Positions 43,666 through 53,292 of a DNA stretch of 64,000 bases are shown piece after piece (within the stretch, counting starts at the first letter, position 1; every line of letters begins with the position of its first letter). The DNA is taken from contig NZ_CP037864.1 in the NCBI RefSeq assembly GCF_004353845.1, forward strand, positions 744,001 to 808,000, read 5' to 3'. The stretch is from Citrobacter arsenatis. Its GTDB lineage: Bacteria > Pseudomonadota > Gammaproteobacteria > Enterobacterales > Enterobacteriaceae. A program made the translations under genes and the position numbers. The notes beneath the pieces were generated by a model that saw only the letters and a list, made by a program, of their open reading frames with translations, did not search any database and was not told the DNA's origin.

Positions 43666-45219
43666 TTATTTCAGATTTTTTTTGATTATTTTTCCTGAAC
43701 AATTGCGCGGCAGGTCGGTTCTTATCTCCATAAAAGAGGGAACCTTGAATTTCGCCATATTGTTTTCGCAGAAGCTGAAGAACTCGTCTTCGCTTAAGGT
43801 TTCACCTTCATTAAGGACAATAAATGCTTTAATGGCTTCATCACGGATAGAATCTTTAATACCGACAACCACAATGTCCTGGATTTTTGGATGCGCAGAA
43901 ATAATATTTTCCAGCTCGACGCAGGAGACATTTTCCCCGCCGCGTTTAATCATATTGCAACGCCTGTCGACGAAATAAAAAAAACCGTCCGCATCCTGGT
44001 AACCCGAATCACCGGTATGTAACCAGCCCTCAGGCTCCAGCGCTTTGGCGGTAGCCTCCGGCTGGGCGTAGTACTCTTTGAAGATTGTTTTGCCTGGCAC
44101 GCCTTTAATGCAGATTTCGCCAATTTCCCCAGCGGGCAGGGGACGGTTGTGATCGTCGCGGATTTCCGCTTCATAGCTAAAACCTACGCGACCAATAGAA
44201 GGCCAGCGCCGTTTGTCTCCGGGGCGGTCGCCAATAATACCGACGATGGTTTCGGTCATGCCGTAGGAGGTCAGCAGCCTGACGCCAAAGCGTTCGGTGA
44301 AGGCGTCTTTTTCCTGCGCGGACAAATTGAGATAGAACATCACTTCGCGCAGGCGATGCTGTCTGTCGGTGGGCGCGGCAGGTTGGACCATCAGCGTTCT
44401 GATCATCATCGGAATGCATTCGGTAACCGTCGCCTGATATCTACGCACCTGATCCCAGAACGCCCTGGCGCTGTACTTCTCCAGCAACACAAAGGTGCTG
44501 CCTGCGGAGAATGCCGCCATGGCCGCCGTACACTGGCAGTCGATATGAAACGCAGGCATTACCGTCATGTAGACGTCATCATCGCGCAGGGCGATTTGCC
44601 AGGCGGTGTAGTAGCCCGCAAAACGCAGGTTGTAGTGGGTAATCACCACCCCTTTAGGCCGTGAGGTGGTGCCTGAGGTAAACAGAATTTCCGCCGTATC
44701 GTCAGTGGATAACGCGGGCGTATAGCACAGCGTGGTCGACTGACGGGCCTGCAGTTGGGTAAAGTGGCTCACGCCGTCGTCTGCCGGAAGCTGTTCGCCA
44801 ATCAAACAGATATGATTCAGCGGGGTGGTATTTTCCAGCCGTATCTGGCGGTACATAGGATAAAACTGGGCGCTGGTGACCAGCATGCTTACCTGGCTGT
44901 TTTGCAGGATCCAGGCGCTTTCTTCGCCCAGTAAGCGGGCATTAATCGGCACCATAATGGCGCCAATTTTTGCCAGCCCAAACCAGCAAAAGATGAATTC
45001 CGGACAGTTATCCAGATGCAATGCAACCTTGTCGCCCTTGCGGATCCCTAAGGAATGGAAAAGGTTCGCCGTGCGGTTAATCTCTTCATTGAGCGAGGCA
45101 TAGCTAAACTGCCGAACGATTCCTTCGCAGGATTCGAAAATTAACGCCGTTTTATCTCCGTACACCCCGGCCAGGTCGTCCCACATCTGACGTAAGTTTT
45201 GTCCGCCAACGATATCCAT
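43666..45219 (-). CDS. caiC: Carnitine/crotonobetaine-CoA ligase
   Basis: An acyl-CoA synthetase of the AMP-forming family, 517 residues. The ATP-binding signature is ILFTSGTTSRPKGVV (about 180-195), with the GYQDADGFFYFVDRR motif and the C-terminal lysine region NCSGKIIKK. It primes the pathway by making the first betainyl-CoA, after which CaiB recycles CoA. Confidence 0.97.
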   Translation of the reverse strand: MDIVGGQNLRQMWDDLAGVYGDKTALIFESCEGIVRQFSYASLNEEINRTANLFHSLGIRKGDKVALHLDNCPEFIFCWFGLAKIGAIMVPINARLLGEESAWILQNSQVSMLVTSAQFYPMYRQIRLENTTPLNHICLIGEQLPADDGVSHFTQLQARQSTTLCYTPALSTDDTAEILFTSGTTSRPKGVVITHYNLRFAGYYTAWQIALRDDDVYMTVMPAFHIDCQCTAAMAAFSAGSTFVLLEKYSARAFWDQVRRYQATVTECIPMMIRTLMVQPAAPTDRQHRLREVMFYLNLSAQEKDAFTERFGVRLLTSYGMTETIVGIIGDRPGDKRRWPSIGRVGFSYEAEIRDDHNRPLPAGEIGEICIKGVPGKTIFKEYYAQPEATAKALEPEGWLHTGDSGYQDADGFFYFVDRRCNMIKRGGENVSCVELENIISAHPKIQDIVVVGIKDSIRDEAIKAFIVLNEGETLSEDEFFSFCENNMAKFKVPSFMEIRTDLPRNCSGKIIKKNLK

Positions 45220-45281
45220 ATTGCTTTATCCACTGAAATCAGGCGTGAGCGCCAACCCACGAGCGGGTCAGCGCGTCGCGT

Positions 45282-46499
45282 TTATTCCTCAACTCTGGCC
45301 AGGCCTTTGCCGACCAGCTCGTTTATGTCTGCTTCGCTATAACCGATGTTTTTCAGAATGGCGGCGGTATCCATGCCGTGTGATGGCATGCCACGCCAGA
45401 TTTTCCCCGGGTTGTTTTTAAACTTCGGCATGATGTTCGGCCCTTTGCAGGTGCGACCGTCCATTGTCTGCCACTGAGTAATGGATTCACGGGCAACGTA
45501 CTGCGGGTTGCCTTCCAGTTCCGGAATGGTTAACACCTTCGCGCAGGCGATGTTCAGCTCAGCAAAGCGCGCCTGGACTTCGGCGATGGTATGCGCTGCC
45601 AGCCAGGCGTCCAGTTTCTCTTCCACGAGCGGGCCGTAAGGGCATTCCACGCGATGGATAAGCTGGGTGCCTTCCGGAACTTCCGGTGTGCCAAGAATGT
45701 GGGCGAGGCCAATATCCTTGAAGCACTCGTTGATTTGCGTGATGCCGACCAGCTCCATGACGATATAGCCATCAGCGCATTTATACAGGCCGCAGCCAGC
45801 GTAATACGGGTCTTTGCCTTTGGTCATGCGTGGGCAAATTTCGCCGCCGTTGAAGTAATCCATCATGAAGTACTGCCCCATGCGCAGCATTACTTCGTAC
45901 ATGGCGATATCAATGCTTTCACCTTTACCCGTTTCGCGCACTTTGTGCAGGGCCGCCAGCGCTGCTGTTGTAGCGGTCATCCCGGAGAAGTAATCGGCGG
46001 TGTAGGGGAAGGCGGGCATTGGCTGATCAACGTCGCCGTTTTGGATCAGATAACCGCTGAACGCCTGCGCGATGGTGTTATACGCAGGAAGATTGGTGTA
46101 CTCCTCGGTACCATACTGGCCAAAGCCGGAAAGGTGGGCGATAACCAGCTTCGGGTTATGTTCCCACAGCACTTCATCGGTAATACCACGTCGGGCAAAG
46201 GCCGGGCCTTTACTGGCTTCAATGAAAATATCGGTGGTTTCCATGAGCTTCAGAAACGCTTCCCGGCCTTCATCTTTGAAAATATTCAGCGACAGGGCGT
46301 GCAGGTTACGGCGTGAGAGCTGCGGATAGTTAGGCTGTACGCGGATGGTGTCCGCCCACGCGACGTTTTCAATCCAGATAACCTCAGCGCCCCATTCGGC
46401 AAACATCTGTCCGGCGAACGGACCGGCAATTTCAATCCCTGAAAAAACGACGCGTACCCCAGCAAGTGGGCCAAAGGACGGCATGGGCAAATGATTCAT
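45282..46499 (-). CDS. caiB: Crotonobetainyl-CoA:carnitine CoA-transferase
   Basis: A class III CoA-transferase of 405 residues. The catalytic aspartate is D169 in PYTADYFSG. It moves CoA from gamma-butyrobetainyl- or crotonobetainyl-CoA to incoming L-carnitine. It is flanked by caiA (REP between) and caiC (62-bp gap). Confidence 0.98.
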   Translation of the reverse strand: MNHLPMPSFGPLAGVRVVFSGIEIAGPFAGQMFAEWGAEVIWIENVAWADTIRVQPNYPQLSRRNLHALSLNIFKDEGREAFLKLMETTDIFIEASKGPAFARRGITDEVLWEHNPKLVIAHLSGFGQYGTEEYTNLPAYNTIAQAFSGYLIQNGDVDQPMPAFPYTADYFSGMTATTAALAALHKVRETGKGESIDIAMYEVMLRMGQYFMMDYFNGGEICPRMTKGKDPYYAGCGLYKCADGYIVMELVGITQINECFKDIGLAHILGTPEVPEGTQLIHRVECPYGPLVEEKLDAWLAAHTIAEVQARFAELNIACAKVLTIPELEGNPQYVARESITQWQTMDGRTCKGPNIMPKFKNNPGKIWRGMPSHGMDTAAILKNIGYSEADINELVGKGLARVEE

Positions 46500-46529
46500 A
46501 ATTTTTCTCCTGGCATTTATGGGTGTCCT

Positions 46530-46612
46530 TGTAGGCCGGATAAGGCGCTCGCGCCGCCATCCGGCATTGATTGCCTGATGGCGACGCTAAAGCGTCTTAT
46601 CAGGCCTACAGG
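46530..46612. repeat. REP pair of two types between caiB and caiA
   Basis: A GTAGGCCGGATAAGG..GCCATCCGGCA unit is followed by a CCTGATGGCGACG..CTTATCAGGCCTACA unit. The second belongs to a different REP sequence class (CAGG instead of CCGG). Confidence 0.85.
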
Positions 46613-46622
46613 TTGCGTCGTT

Positions 46623-47765
46623 CTAGCGGTATTGCTTAAGTACCGCACGACCCAACGTCAGGATCTGCATTTCGTCAGAACCACCAGAAACACGGTCAAC
46701 GCGCAGGTCGCGCCAGAAGCGCGTGATGCGATGGTTGCCCGCGATACCAACTCCGCCCAGCACCTGCATGGCGGTATCGACCACTTCAAACGCGGCGTTG
46801 GCGCAGAAGTATTTGCACATTGCCGCGTCGCCCGAAGTAATGGTGCCGTTATCCGCTTTCCATGCGGCTTCCAGCAGCATGTTTTTCATGGAATTCAGTT
46901 TGATCGCCATGTGCGCAAACTTCTCCTGAATCAGTTGGAAACGGCCGATCGTTTCGCCAAACTGCACGCGCTGATTGGCGTAGCGCGCCGCATCTTCAAA
47001 AGCGCACATTGCCGTACCGTAGTTGGTCAGCGCGACGAGGAAGCGTTCATGGTCAAACTCTTCTTTTACGCGGTTGAAACCATTACCTTCCCGACCGAAC
47101 ATGTCTTTCTCGTCCAGTTCAACGTCGTCAAAGGTGATTTCACAGCAGCTATCCATGCGCAGACCGAGTTTCTCCAGCTTGTTGACCTTGATACCCGCTT
47201 TGCTCATGTCAACGAACCACTCGGTGTAAACAGGTTTATCCGGCGATGCACCATCTCTCGCCATCACCACGATGTACGGGGTATAGGCGCTGCTGGTGAT
47301 AAAGCACTTACTGCCATTAAGATAAACCTTACCATTTTTGCGTGTATAAGTGGTTTTCAGGCTGCCAACATCCGATCCCGCTCCCGGTTCGGTGATGGCA
47401 GAGTTCCACATCTGCTTACCGGTGCCCTGGAATGCCATAATTTTGTCAATCTGCTCCTGGGTCCCTTCACGCAGGAACGTGTTAAAACCGCCCGGCAATT
47501 GGTACAACACGTAAGTCGGTGCACCAAGACGACCCAGTTCCATCCAGACAGCGGCGACGGTGACAAAACCCGCTTCCAGTCCACCGTGTTCTTCCGGAAT
47601 CAACAGGCTATCGATGCCCATATCCGCCAGCGCTTTTACAAAGCGCTCAGGGTAGACGCTGTCGCGATCGCACTCGGCAAAATAAGCTTCCCAGTTCTCA
47701 CTGGCCATCAGTTCACGAATACCGGCGACAAACAGTTCCTGCTCGTCATTTAAGTTGAAATCCAT
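46623..47765 (-). CDS. caiA: Crotonobetainyl-CoA reductase
   Basis: An acyl-CoA-dehydrogenase-like flavoprotein of 380 residues. It reduces crotonobetainyl-CoA to gamma-butyrobetainyl-CoA, using electrons thought to come through FixABCX. Family signatures are ITEPGAGSDVGSLKT, GLRMDSCCEITFDDV and QVLGGVGIAGNHRI. It is followed by the REP pair and then caiB. Confidence 0.98.
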   Translation of the reverse strand: MDFNLNDEQELFVAGIRELMASENWEAYFAECDRDSVYPERFVKALADMGIDSLLIPEEHGGLEAGFVTVAAVWMELGRLGAPTYVLYQLPGGFNTFLREGTQEQIDKIMAFQGTGKQMWNSAITEPGAGSDVGSLKTTYTRKNGKVYLNGSKCFITSSAYTPYIVVMARDGASPDKPVYTEWFVDMSKAGIKVNKLEKLGLRMDSCCEITFDDVELDEKDMFGREGNGFNRVKEEFDHERFLVALTNYGTAMCAFEDAARYANQRVQFGETIGRFQLIQEKFAHMAIKLNSMKNMLLEAAWKADNGTITSGDAAMCKYFCANAAFEVVDTAMQVLGGVGIAGNHRITRFWRDLRVDRVSGGSDEMQILTLGRAVLKQYR

Positions 47766-47799
47766 CTTTCAGCCTCTTGATCAATTGGGTTAATTAGAA

Positions 47800-49317
47800 T
47801 TACTTGTCTTTCCAGTGCACTTTGGCGTCTTTAATAAAGGACAGCGTCACCATGATGTTGACGAAGAACAGCGGACATCCTCCGGCGATAATCGCGGTCT
47901 GTATCGGCTTCAGCCCGCCCAGTGCCAGCAGAACGATACCGATGATGCCGACCAGAACGGACCAGCCGATACGCACTAACAGCGGCGGTTCTTCACCATC
48001 GCGAACTTCGCGACAGGTGGACATCGCCAGGGTGTAAGAGCAGGCGTTAATCAGCGTTACGGTGGCTATAAAGCAGAGGATGAAGAAGCCCCATATGGTG
48101 GCGGTGCTGAGCGGTAAAGCAGCCCAGGTTTCGATAATGGCGCGCGCCACGCCATGTTGTTCAATCAACTGCGGGATGTTGAGAATGTTTTTATCCATCA
48201 GCAGCAGCGTGTTGCTGCCAAGGACGGTCCACAGGATCCAGGTGGAAGCGGTCAGGCCCAGCACCATTCCGAAGCACAGTTCACGTACGGTACGACCGCG
48301 AGAAATACGCGCCAGGAAGATACTCATCTGGATGGCGTAGATGACCCACCACGCCCAGTAGAAGACGGTCCAGCCCTGCGGGAAACCGCCTTTGCCGATG
48401 GCATCGGTGTAGAACAGCATGCGCGGCAGATACATCAGCAGCATGCCTACCGAGTCGGTGAAGTAGTTCATGATGAAGCTGGCGCCGCTGACGATAAACA
48501 CCCAGCCCAGCATCAGGAAGCTCAGGTAGCTACGCACGTCGCTGGCGATCTTGACCCCTTTTTGCAGACCGCAGGCCACGCAAATGGCGTTCAATATGAT
48601 CCAGCAGGTAATGATGATGGCGTCGAGTTGCAGCGTGTGCGGAATACCGAACAGATACTGCATACACTCGGTTACCAGTGGGGTAGCCAGACCGAGGCTG
48701 GTACCCATCGCGAAAATCAGCGCCACCAGATAGAAGTTATCGACGATGGTACCGAACAACCCTTTCGCATGCTTTTCGCCCACTAGCGGTACCAGCGTGG
48801 AGCTGGGGCGGATGACGTCCATTTTGCGAACAAAGAAGAAGTAGGCGAAGGCCACAGAAAGGAAGCTATAGGTTGCCCACGGCAGCGGTCCCCAGTGGAA
48901 CAGGCTGTATGCCAGACCCAGCTCCTTCGCGCCCGTGGAGTTAGGGGCGAGCGCAAACGGCGGGGTGGAGATGTAGTAGTAAATCTCGATGGAACCCCAG
49001 AACAGTACCGCGGCGGATGTACAGGAAGCGAACATCATAAAAATCCAGCTGGCGGTACTAAACTCGGGTTTTTCGTCACCTAATTTCTTTTTCGAATACG
49101 GGCCAAAGACCAACCAGAACCAGCCGAAAAGCATGACGACCATATACCATTCAAATGCCCAACCCCAGACGTTGGTGACATAACTGAATACCGCATTAAT
49201 AACTACGTTAGCCGCATCCAGATCTCTTACTGTTAGCCAACAAAGTATTCCGACTATTATTAATGGCGGAAAAAAAACCTTCGGTTCAATTCCCGATTTT
49301 CTCTTTTCATTTTTCAT
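47800..49317 (-). CDS. caiT: L-carnitine/gamma-butyrobetaine antiporter
   Basis: A BCCT-family inner-membrane transporter of 505 residues with 12 helices and a basic N-terminus. It exchanges external carnitine for internal gamma-butyrobetaine without using sodium. The conserved tryptophan-rich helix 8 region is WTVFYWAWWVIYAIQMSIFL. It is the first gene of the cai operon, 34 bp before caiA. Confidence 0.98.
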   Translation of the reverse strand: MKNEKRKSGIEPKVFFPPLIIVGILCWLTVRDLDAANVVINAVFSYVTNVWGWAFEWYMVVMLFGWFWLVFGPYSKKKLGDEKPEFSTASWIFMMFASCTSAAVLFWGSIEIYYYISTPPFALAPNSTGAKELGLAYSLFHWGPLPWATYSFLSVAFAYFFFVRKMDVIRPSSTLVPLVGEKHAKGLFGTIVDNFYLVALIFAMGTSLGLATPLVTECMQYLFGIPHTLQLDAIIITCWIILNAICVACGLQKGVKIASDVRSYLSFLMLGWVFIVSGASFIMNYFTDSVGMLLMYLPRMLFYTDAIGKGGFPQGWTVFYWAWWVIYAIQMSIFLARISRGRTVRELCFGMVLGLTASTWILWTVLGSNTLLLMDKNILNIPQLIEQHGVARAIIETWAALPLSTATIWGFFILCFIATVTLINACSYTLAMSTCREVRDGEEPPLLVRIGWSVLVGIIGIVLLALGGLKPIQTAIIAGGCPLFFVNIMVTLSFIKDAKVHWKDK

Positions 49318-49798
49318 AAGTGAATTCCAGTGTGAAAACGAAATTTATTTAGCGTACCCGTGCATGATCGTTTGTTTATTTATTATTAATGATTTGTTGA
49401 TAACTTTTTAACCTCTGGGAGCGCCTCAGTGAGTAACTCATAATGGGTATTCATTTCCGGTGATTCTGTTATCTGTATCACACTTTTTTATGCTGGTTAT
49501 TTTGCGGGTAATTTCGGTTTTTTATTTTATTAATCATATTGTTAGTGTTGGTTTTTTAACTTTTTTAAGTGACTGACGTTCAATATTGTTGAGCCAGCAA
49601 ACAATATTGAAAATTTTCCTGTTTGACATGTTTCTTTCAATATTGGTGAGGCATGTAACACTATTGAAAGTTACGAATTTCAATGTGTGACATTTTCAAT
49701 ATTGGTGATTAATGTTTTATTTCCGAATTAAAGAGCGTGATATCTGTATTTAACACCGCCGATATAAATACGTTTCCTTCATGATTTCTGGAGATGCA
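49318..49798. promoter_or_regulatory. caiT-fixA divergent control region
   Basis: No ORF is believable in this 481-bp AT-rich gap. A CRP-like site TGTTA-TCTGTA-TCACA lies at 49467-49482. Two inverted repeats follow: TTCAATATTG-N13-CAATATTGAA (49579-49611) and CTTTCAATATTG-N13-CACTATTGAAAG (49634-49670). The second has the 11-bp arms and 13-bp spacing described for the E. coli CaiF site. A lone half-site TTCAATATTG lies at 49695-49704. Confidence 0.75.
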
Positions 49799-50569
49799 AT
49801 GAAGATAATTACTTGCTACAAATGCGTACCTGATGAACAGGATATTGCGATTAATAATGCTGATGGTTCACTCGATTTCAGTAAAGCGGATGGCAAAATC
49901 AGCCAATATGATCTGAATGCGATCGAAGCCGCTTGTCAGTTGAAACAGCTGTTGGGAGACGCTCAGGTTGTCGCCATGAGCGTTGGTGGCAAAGCGCTGA
50001 CCAATGCAAAAGGGCGAAAAGATGTACTCTCCCGTGGCCCGGATGAACTGATTGTTGTTATCGACGATCAATTCGAGCAGGCGCTGCCGCAACAAACAGC
50101 CAGTGCGTTGGCTGCTGCGGCGCAAAAATCAGGTTTCGATCTGCTTATTTGCGGTGACGGTTCTTCCGATCTTTATGCTCAGCAGGTTGGTCTGCTGGTG
50201 GGCGAAGCGCTGAATATTCCGGCGGTTAACGGCGTGAGTAAAATCCTCTCTCTTACCGACAGTACCGTGACGGTAGAGCGTGAACTGGAAGATGAAGTCG
50301 AAACGCTGAGCATCCCGCTCCCGGCGGCGATTGCGGTTTCAACGGACATCAACACCCCACAAATCCCTTCCATGAAAGCCATTCTTGGCGCGGCGAAAAA
50401 ACCGGTTCAGGTCTGGTCGCCTGCAGACATTGGGCTGAATAGCGCACAGGCGTATTCCCAACAACAGGTTGCTGCGCCGAAGCAGCGCGAGCGTCAGCGC
50501 GTTGTGATTGAAGGTGACGGTGAAGAACAGATTGCCGCGTTTGTCGAGAATCTTCGCAAAATCATTTAA
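49799..50569 (+). CDS. fixA: Electron transfer flavoprotein beta-like FixA
   Basis: A 256-residue ETF beta-subunit homologue from ATG 49799, behind CTGGAG; an in-frame ATG six codons upstream is not the E. coli start. Conserved blocks are KCVPDEQDI, SRGPDELIVV and GDGSSDLYAQQVG. With FixB it forms the flavoprotein pair that passes electrons toward CaiA. It is the first gene of fixABCX, divergent from cai. Confidence 0.97.
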   Translation: MKIITCYKCVPDEQDIAINNADGSLDFSKADGKISQYDLNAIEAACQLKQLLGDAQVVAMSVGGKALTNAKGRKDVLSRGPDELIVVIDDQFEQALPQQTASALAAAAQKSGFDLLICGDGSSDLYAQQVGLLVGEALNIPAVNGVSKILSLTDSTVTVERELEDEVETLSIPLPAAIAVSTDINTPQIPSMKAILGAAKKPVQVWSPADIGLNSAQAYSQQQVAAPKQRERQRVVIEGDGEEQIAAFVENLRKII

Positions 50570-50584
50570 TTATCAGGGGATGTT

Positions 50585-51526
50585 ATGAACAAATTTTCCA
50601 GTATCTGGGTATTCAGCGATACCCCTTCTCGTCTGCCGGAACTGATGAATGGTGCGCAGGCTTTAGGTGAAAAAGTTAATACGTTTGTGCTCAGCGATGA
50701 GGATGGCGCGGTGGCATGCCATTTAGGTGCGGATCATGTCTGGCTGCTCAGCGGTAAGCCTGAAGACCGTATGGTCGAAGACTACGCCGACGTGATGGCT
50801 GAGACTATTCGTCAGCACAGCGAGGGCGGTGCGGTACTGCTGCCGAATACGCGTCGGGGCAAGCTGTTGGCGGCAAAGCTGGGCTTTCGCTTGTCGGCTG
50901 CGGTCTCCAACGATGCCAGCGCAGTCGCGGTGGAGGACGGAAAAGCAGCGGTCAAACATATGGTCTACGGCGGCCTGGCTATGGGGGCAGAAACAATCGC
51001 TTCGCCGTTTGCCGTGATCACGCTCAGCAGCGGAACATTTGACGCGCAGCAACCGGATACCGCCCGCAGCGGCGAGGTGCATACCGTCCAGTGGCAGGCT
51101 CCGGCTATTGCCGTGACCCGCACGGCTACTCAGGCGCGTCAGAGCAATAGCGTTGATCTCGACAAAGCCCGCCTGGTGGTCAGCGTGGGACGCGGTATCG
51201 GCAGTAAAGAAAATATCTCTCTGGCCGAAGCGCTGTGCCAAACGATTGGCGCTGAACTTGCCTGTTCCCGCCCGGTGGCAGAAAACGAGAAATGGATGGA
51301 GCACGAGCGCTACGTCGGCATCTCCAACCTGATGCTTAAGCCTGAACTGTATCTGGCCGTGGGGATCTCCGGGCAGATCCAACATATGGTCGGCGCCAAC
51401 GGCGCGCAGACGATTTTCGCCATCAACAAAGACAAAAATGCGCCGATTTTCCAGTATGCGGATTATGGCATTGTTGGCGATGCGCTGAAGATCCTGCCTG
51501 CGCTGACGGCTGCCTTAGCGCGTTAA
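50585..51526 (+). CDS. fixB: Electron transfer flavoprotein alpha-like FixB
   Basis: A 313-residue ETF alpha-subunit homologue. The C-terminal FAD-binding domain has VSVGRGIGSKENISLAEAL, YVGISNLMLKPELYLAVGIS and FAINKDKNAPIFQYADYGIVG. It pairs with FixA and lies 15 bases downstream of it. Confidence 0.97.
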   Translation: MNKFSSIWVFSDTPSRLPELMNGAQALGEKVNTFVLSDEDGAVACHLGADHVWLLSGKPEDRMVEDYADVMAETIRQHSEGGAVLLPNTRRGKLLAAKLGFRLSAAVSNDASAVAVEDGKAAVKHMVYGGLAMGAETIASPFAVITLSSGTFDAQQPDTARSGEVHTVQWQAPAIAVTRTATQARQSNSVDLDKARLVVSVGRGIGSKENISLAEALCQTIGAELACSRPVAENEKWMEHERYVGISNLMLKPELYLAVGISGQIQHMVGANGAQTIFAINKDKNAPIFQYADYGIVGDALKILPALTAALAR

Positions 51527-51574
51527 ACCATTCGGGCAGGATGCGAAGGTATCCTGCCGCTGACAGGAGTACGT

Positions 51575-52861
51575 ATGTCCGAAGATATCTTTGATGCCAT
51601 CATCGTGGGTGCAGGTCTGGCTGGTTCGGTTGCGGCGCTGGTGCTGGCTCGGGAAGGTGCACAGGTGCTGGTTATCGAGCGCGGCAATTCTGCTGGCGCG
51701 AAGAATGTCACCGGTGGGCGCATGTATGCGCATAGCCTGGAGCGCATCATTCCCGGTTTTGCTGAGCACGCCCCCATTGAACGCATCATCACCCACGAAA
51801 AACTCGCCTTTATGACCGACAAAGGGGCGATGACCATCGACTATTGCAATGGTGAAGAGGCCGCATCGTCGCAGGTTTCTTATTCCGTCTTACGCAGCAA
51901 ATTTGATGCCTGGCTGATGGAACAGGCCGAAGAGGCAGGCGCTCAGCTTATCACTGGTATTCGCGTGGATAACGTAGTGCAACGTGAGGGTAAAGTCGTG
52001 GGTGTGGAAGCCGACGGCGATATTCTGGAAGCCAAAGTGGTGATCCTCGCCGACGGGGTGAATTCTCTGCTGGCAGAAAAGCTGGGCATGGCAAAGCGCG
52101 TTGAGGCATCGCATGTTGCCGTTGGTGTAAAAGAGCTGATCGAATTGCCAAAATCGGTGATTGAAGATCGTTTCCAGTTACAGGGGAATGAAGGCGCAGC
52201 CTGCCTGTTTGCCGGTTCGCCAACCGATGGATTGATGGGCGGTGGTTTTCTCTATACGAATGAAACGACCCTTTCTCTGGGGCTGGTCTGCGGCCTTCAT
52301 CATCTGAAAGACGCGAAAAAATCGGTCCCGCAAATGCTGGAAGATTTCAAACAGCATCCTGCGGTAGCCCCGCTGATCGCTGGTGGCAAGCTGGTGGAAT
52401 ATGCCGCGCACGTTGTTCCGGAGGCCGGTATCAATATGCAGCCAGAACTGGTGGGTGACGGTGTTCTGATCGCCGGGGATGCTGCCGGAATGTGTATGAA
52501 CCTCGGCTTTACTATCCGCGGTATGGATCTCGCCATATCCGCAGGCGAAGCGGCGGCGAAAACGGTGCTTTCCGCGATGAAGCGGGACGACTTTAGCAAG
52601 CAGTCGCTGGGCGAATACCGTCAGCATCTCGACGATGGTCCGATGCGCGATATGCGCATGTATCAGAAGCTTCCTGCTTTCCTTGATAACCCACGCATGT
52701 TTACCGCCTATCCTGAAATGGCGGTCAGTATTGCGCGCGACCTTTTCACCGTGGATGGTTCCGCTCCGGTGCCAATGCGCAAAAAAATCCTGCGCCATGC
52801 GAAGAAAGTGGGCTTCATCAACCTGATGAAAGATGGCCTGAAAGGAGTGACCGTATTATGA
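51575..52861 (+). CDS. fixC: ETF:quinone-oxidoreductase-like flavoprotein FixC
   Basis: A 428-residue FAD protein. The N-terminal dinucleotide-binding motif is IVGAGLAGSVAALVL, the second FAD motif is VLIAGDAAGMC, and a membrane-associated middle region follows the ETF-QO pattern. It works with the ferredoxin-like FixX. The stop overlaps the fixX start (ATGA). Confidence 0.97.
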   Translation: MSEDIFDAIIVGAGLAGSVAALVLAREGAQVLVIERGNSAGAKNVTGGRMYAHSLERIIPGFAEHAPIERIITHEKLAFMTDKGAMTIDYCNGEEAASSQVSYSVLRSKFDAWLMEQAEEAGAQLITGIRVDNVVQREGKVVGVEADGDILEAKVVILADGVNSLLAEKLGMAKRVEASHVAVGVKELIELPKSVIEDRFQLQGNEGAACLFAGSPTDGLMGGGFLYTNETTLSLGLVCGLHHLKDAKKSVPQMLEDFKQHPAVAPLIAGGKLVEYAAHVVPEAGINMQPELVGDGVLIAGDAAGMCMNLGFTIRGMDLAISAGEAAAKTVLSAMKRDDFSKQSLGEYRQHLDDGPMRDMRMYQKLPAFLDNPRMFTAYPEMAVSIARDLFTVDGSAPVPMRKKILRHAKKVGFINLMKDGLKGVTVL

Positions 52862-53145
52862 CATCTCCCGTCAATGTGGACGTCAAACTGGGCGTCAATA
52901 AGTTCAATGTGGATGAAGACAGCCCGCATATCATTCTCAAAACCGATCCTGATAAACAGGCGCTGGAAGTGCTGATTAAAGCTTGTCCGGCAGGGCTGTA
53001 TAAAAAGCAGGACGACGGCAGCGTTCGTTTTGATTACGCCGGATGCCTGGAGTGCGGAACGTGCCGCATTCTCGGACTTGATACCGCGTTGGAAAAATGG
53101 GAATACCCGCGTGGAACGTTTGGCGTGGAGTTCCGCTACGGCTAA
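52858..53145 (+). CDS. fixX: Ferredoxin-like protein FixX
   Basis: A 95-residue protein with a single cluster-binding set C43 (KACPAGLY), C63, C66 and C69 (GCLECGTC). It corresponds to the ferredoxin domain that is fused to the flavin domain in mitochondrial ETF-QO. It overlaps fixC by 4 bases and ends the operon. Confidence 0.97.
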   Translation: MTSPVNVDVKLGVNKFNVDEDSPHIILKTDPDKQALEVLIKACPAGLYKKQDDGSVRFDYAGCLECGTCRILGLDTALEKWEYPRGTFGVEFRYG

Positions 53146-53166
53146 TAAGTACGAGGTTGTGCACCC

Positions 53167-53256
53167 GTAGGCCGGATAAGACGCGCTAGCGTCGCCATCC
53201 GGCAATCATGTGGCGCCAATGCCGGATGACGGCGTAAACGCCTTATCCGGCCTACA
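53167..53256. repeat. REP pair between fixX and yaaU
   Basis: Two inverted REP units (GTAGGCCGGATAAGACGCG..GCCATCCGGCA and TGCCGGATGACGGCG..CCTTATCCGGCCTAC) are separated by about 15 bases and fill the gap after the fix operon. Confidence 0.85.
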
Positions 53257-53292
53257 GATGACGCTTTGCCCGTATTGAAACAGGAAGTCGCT

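Noticed and set aside
46491..47753. 420-codon open frame antisense to caiA
   Set aside because: It mirrors the caiA reading frame, begins in the REP region and lacks any family signature. caiA is complete and well conserved on the other strand.
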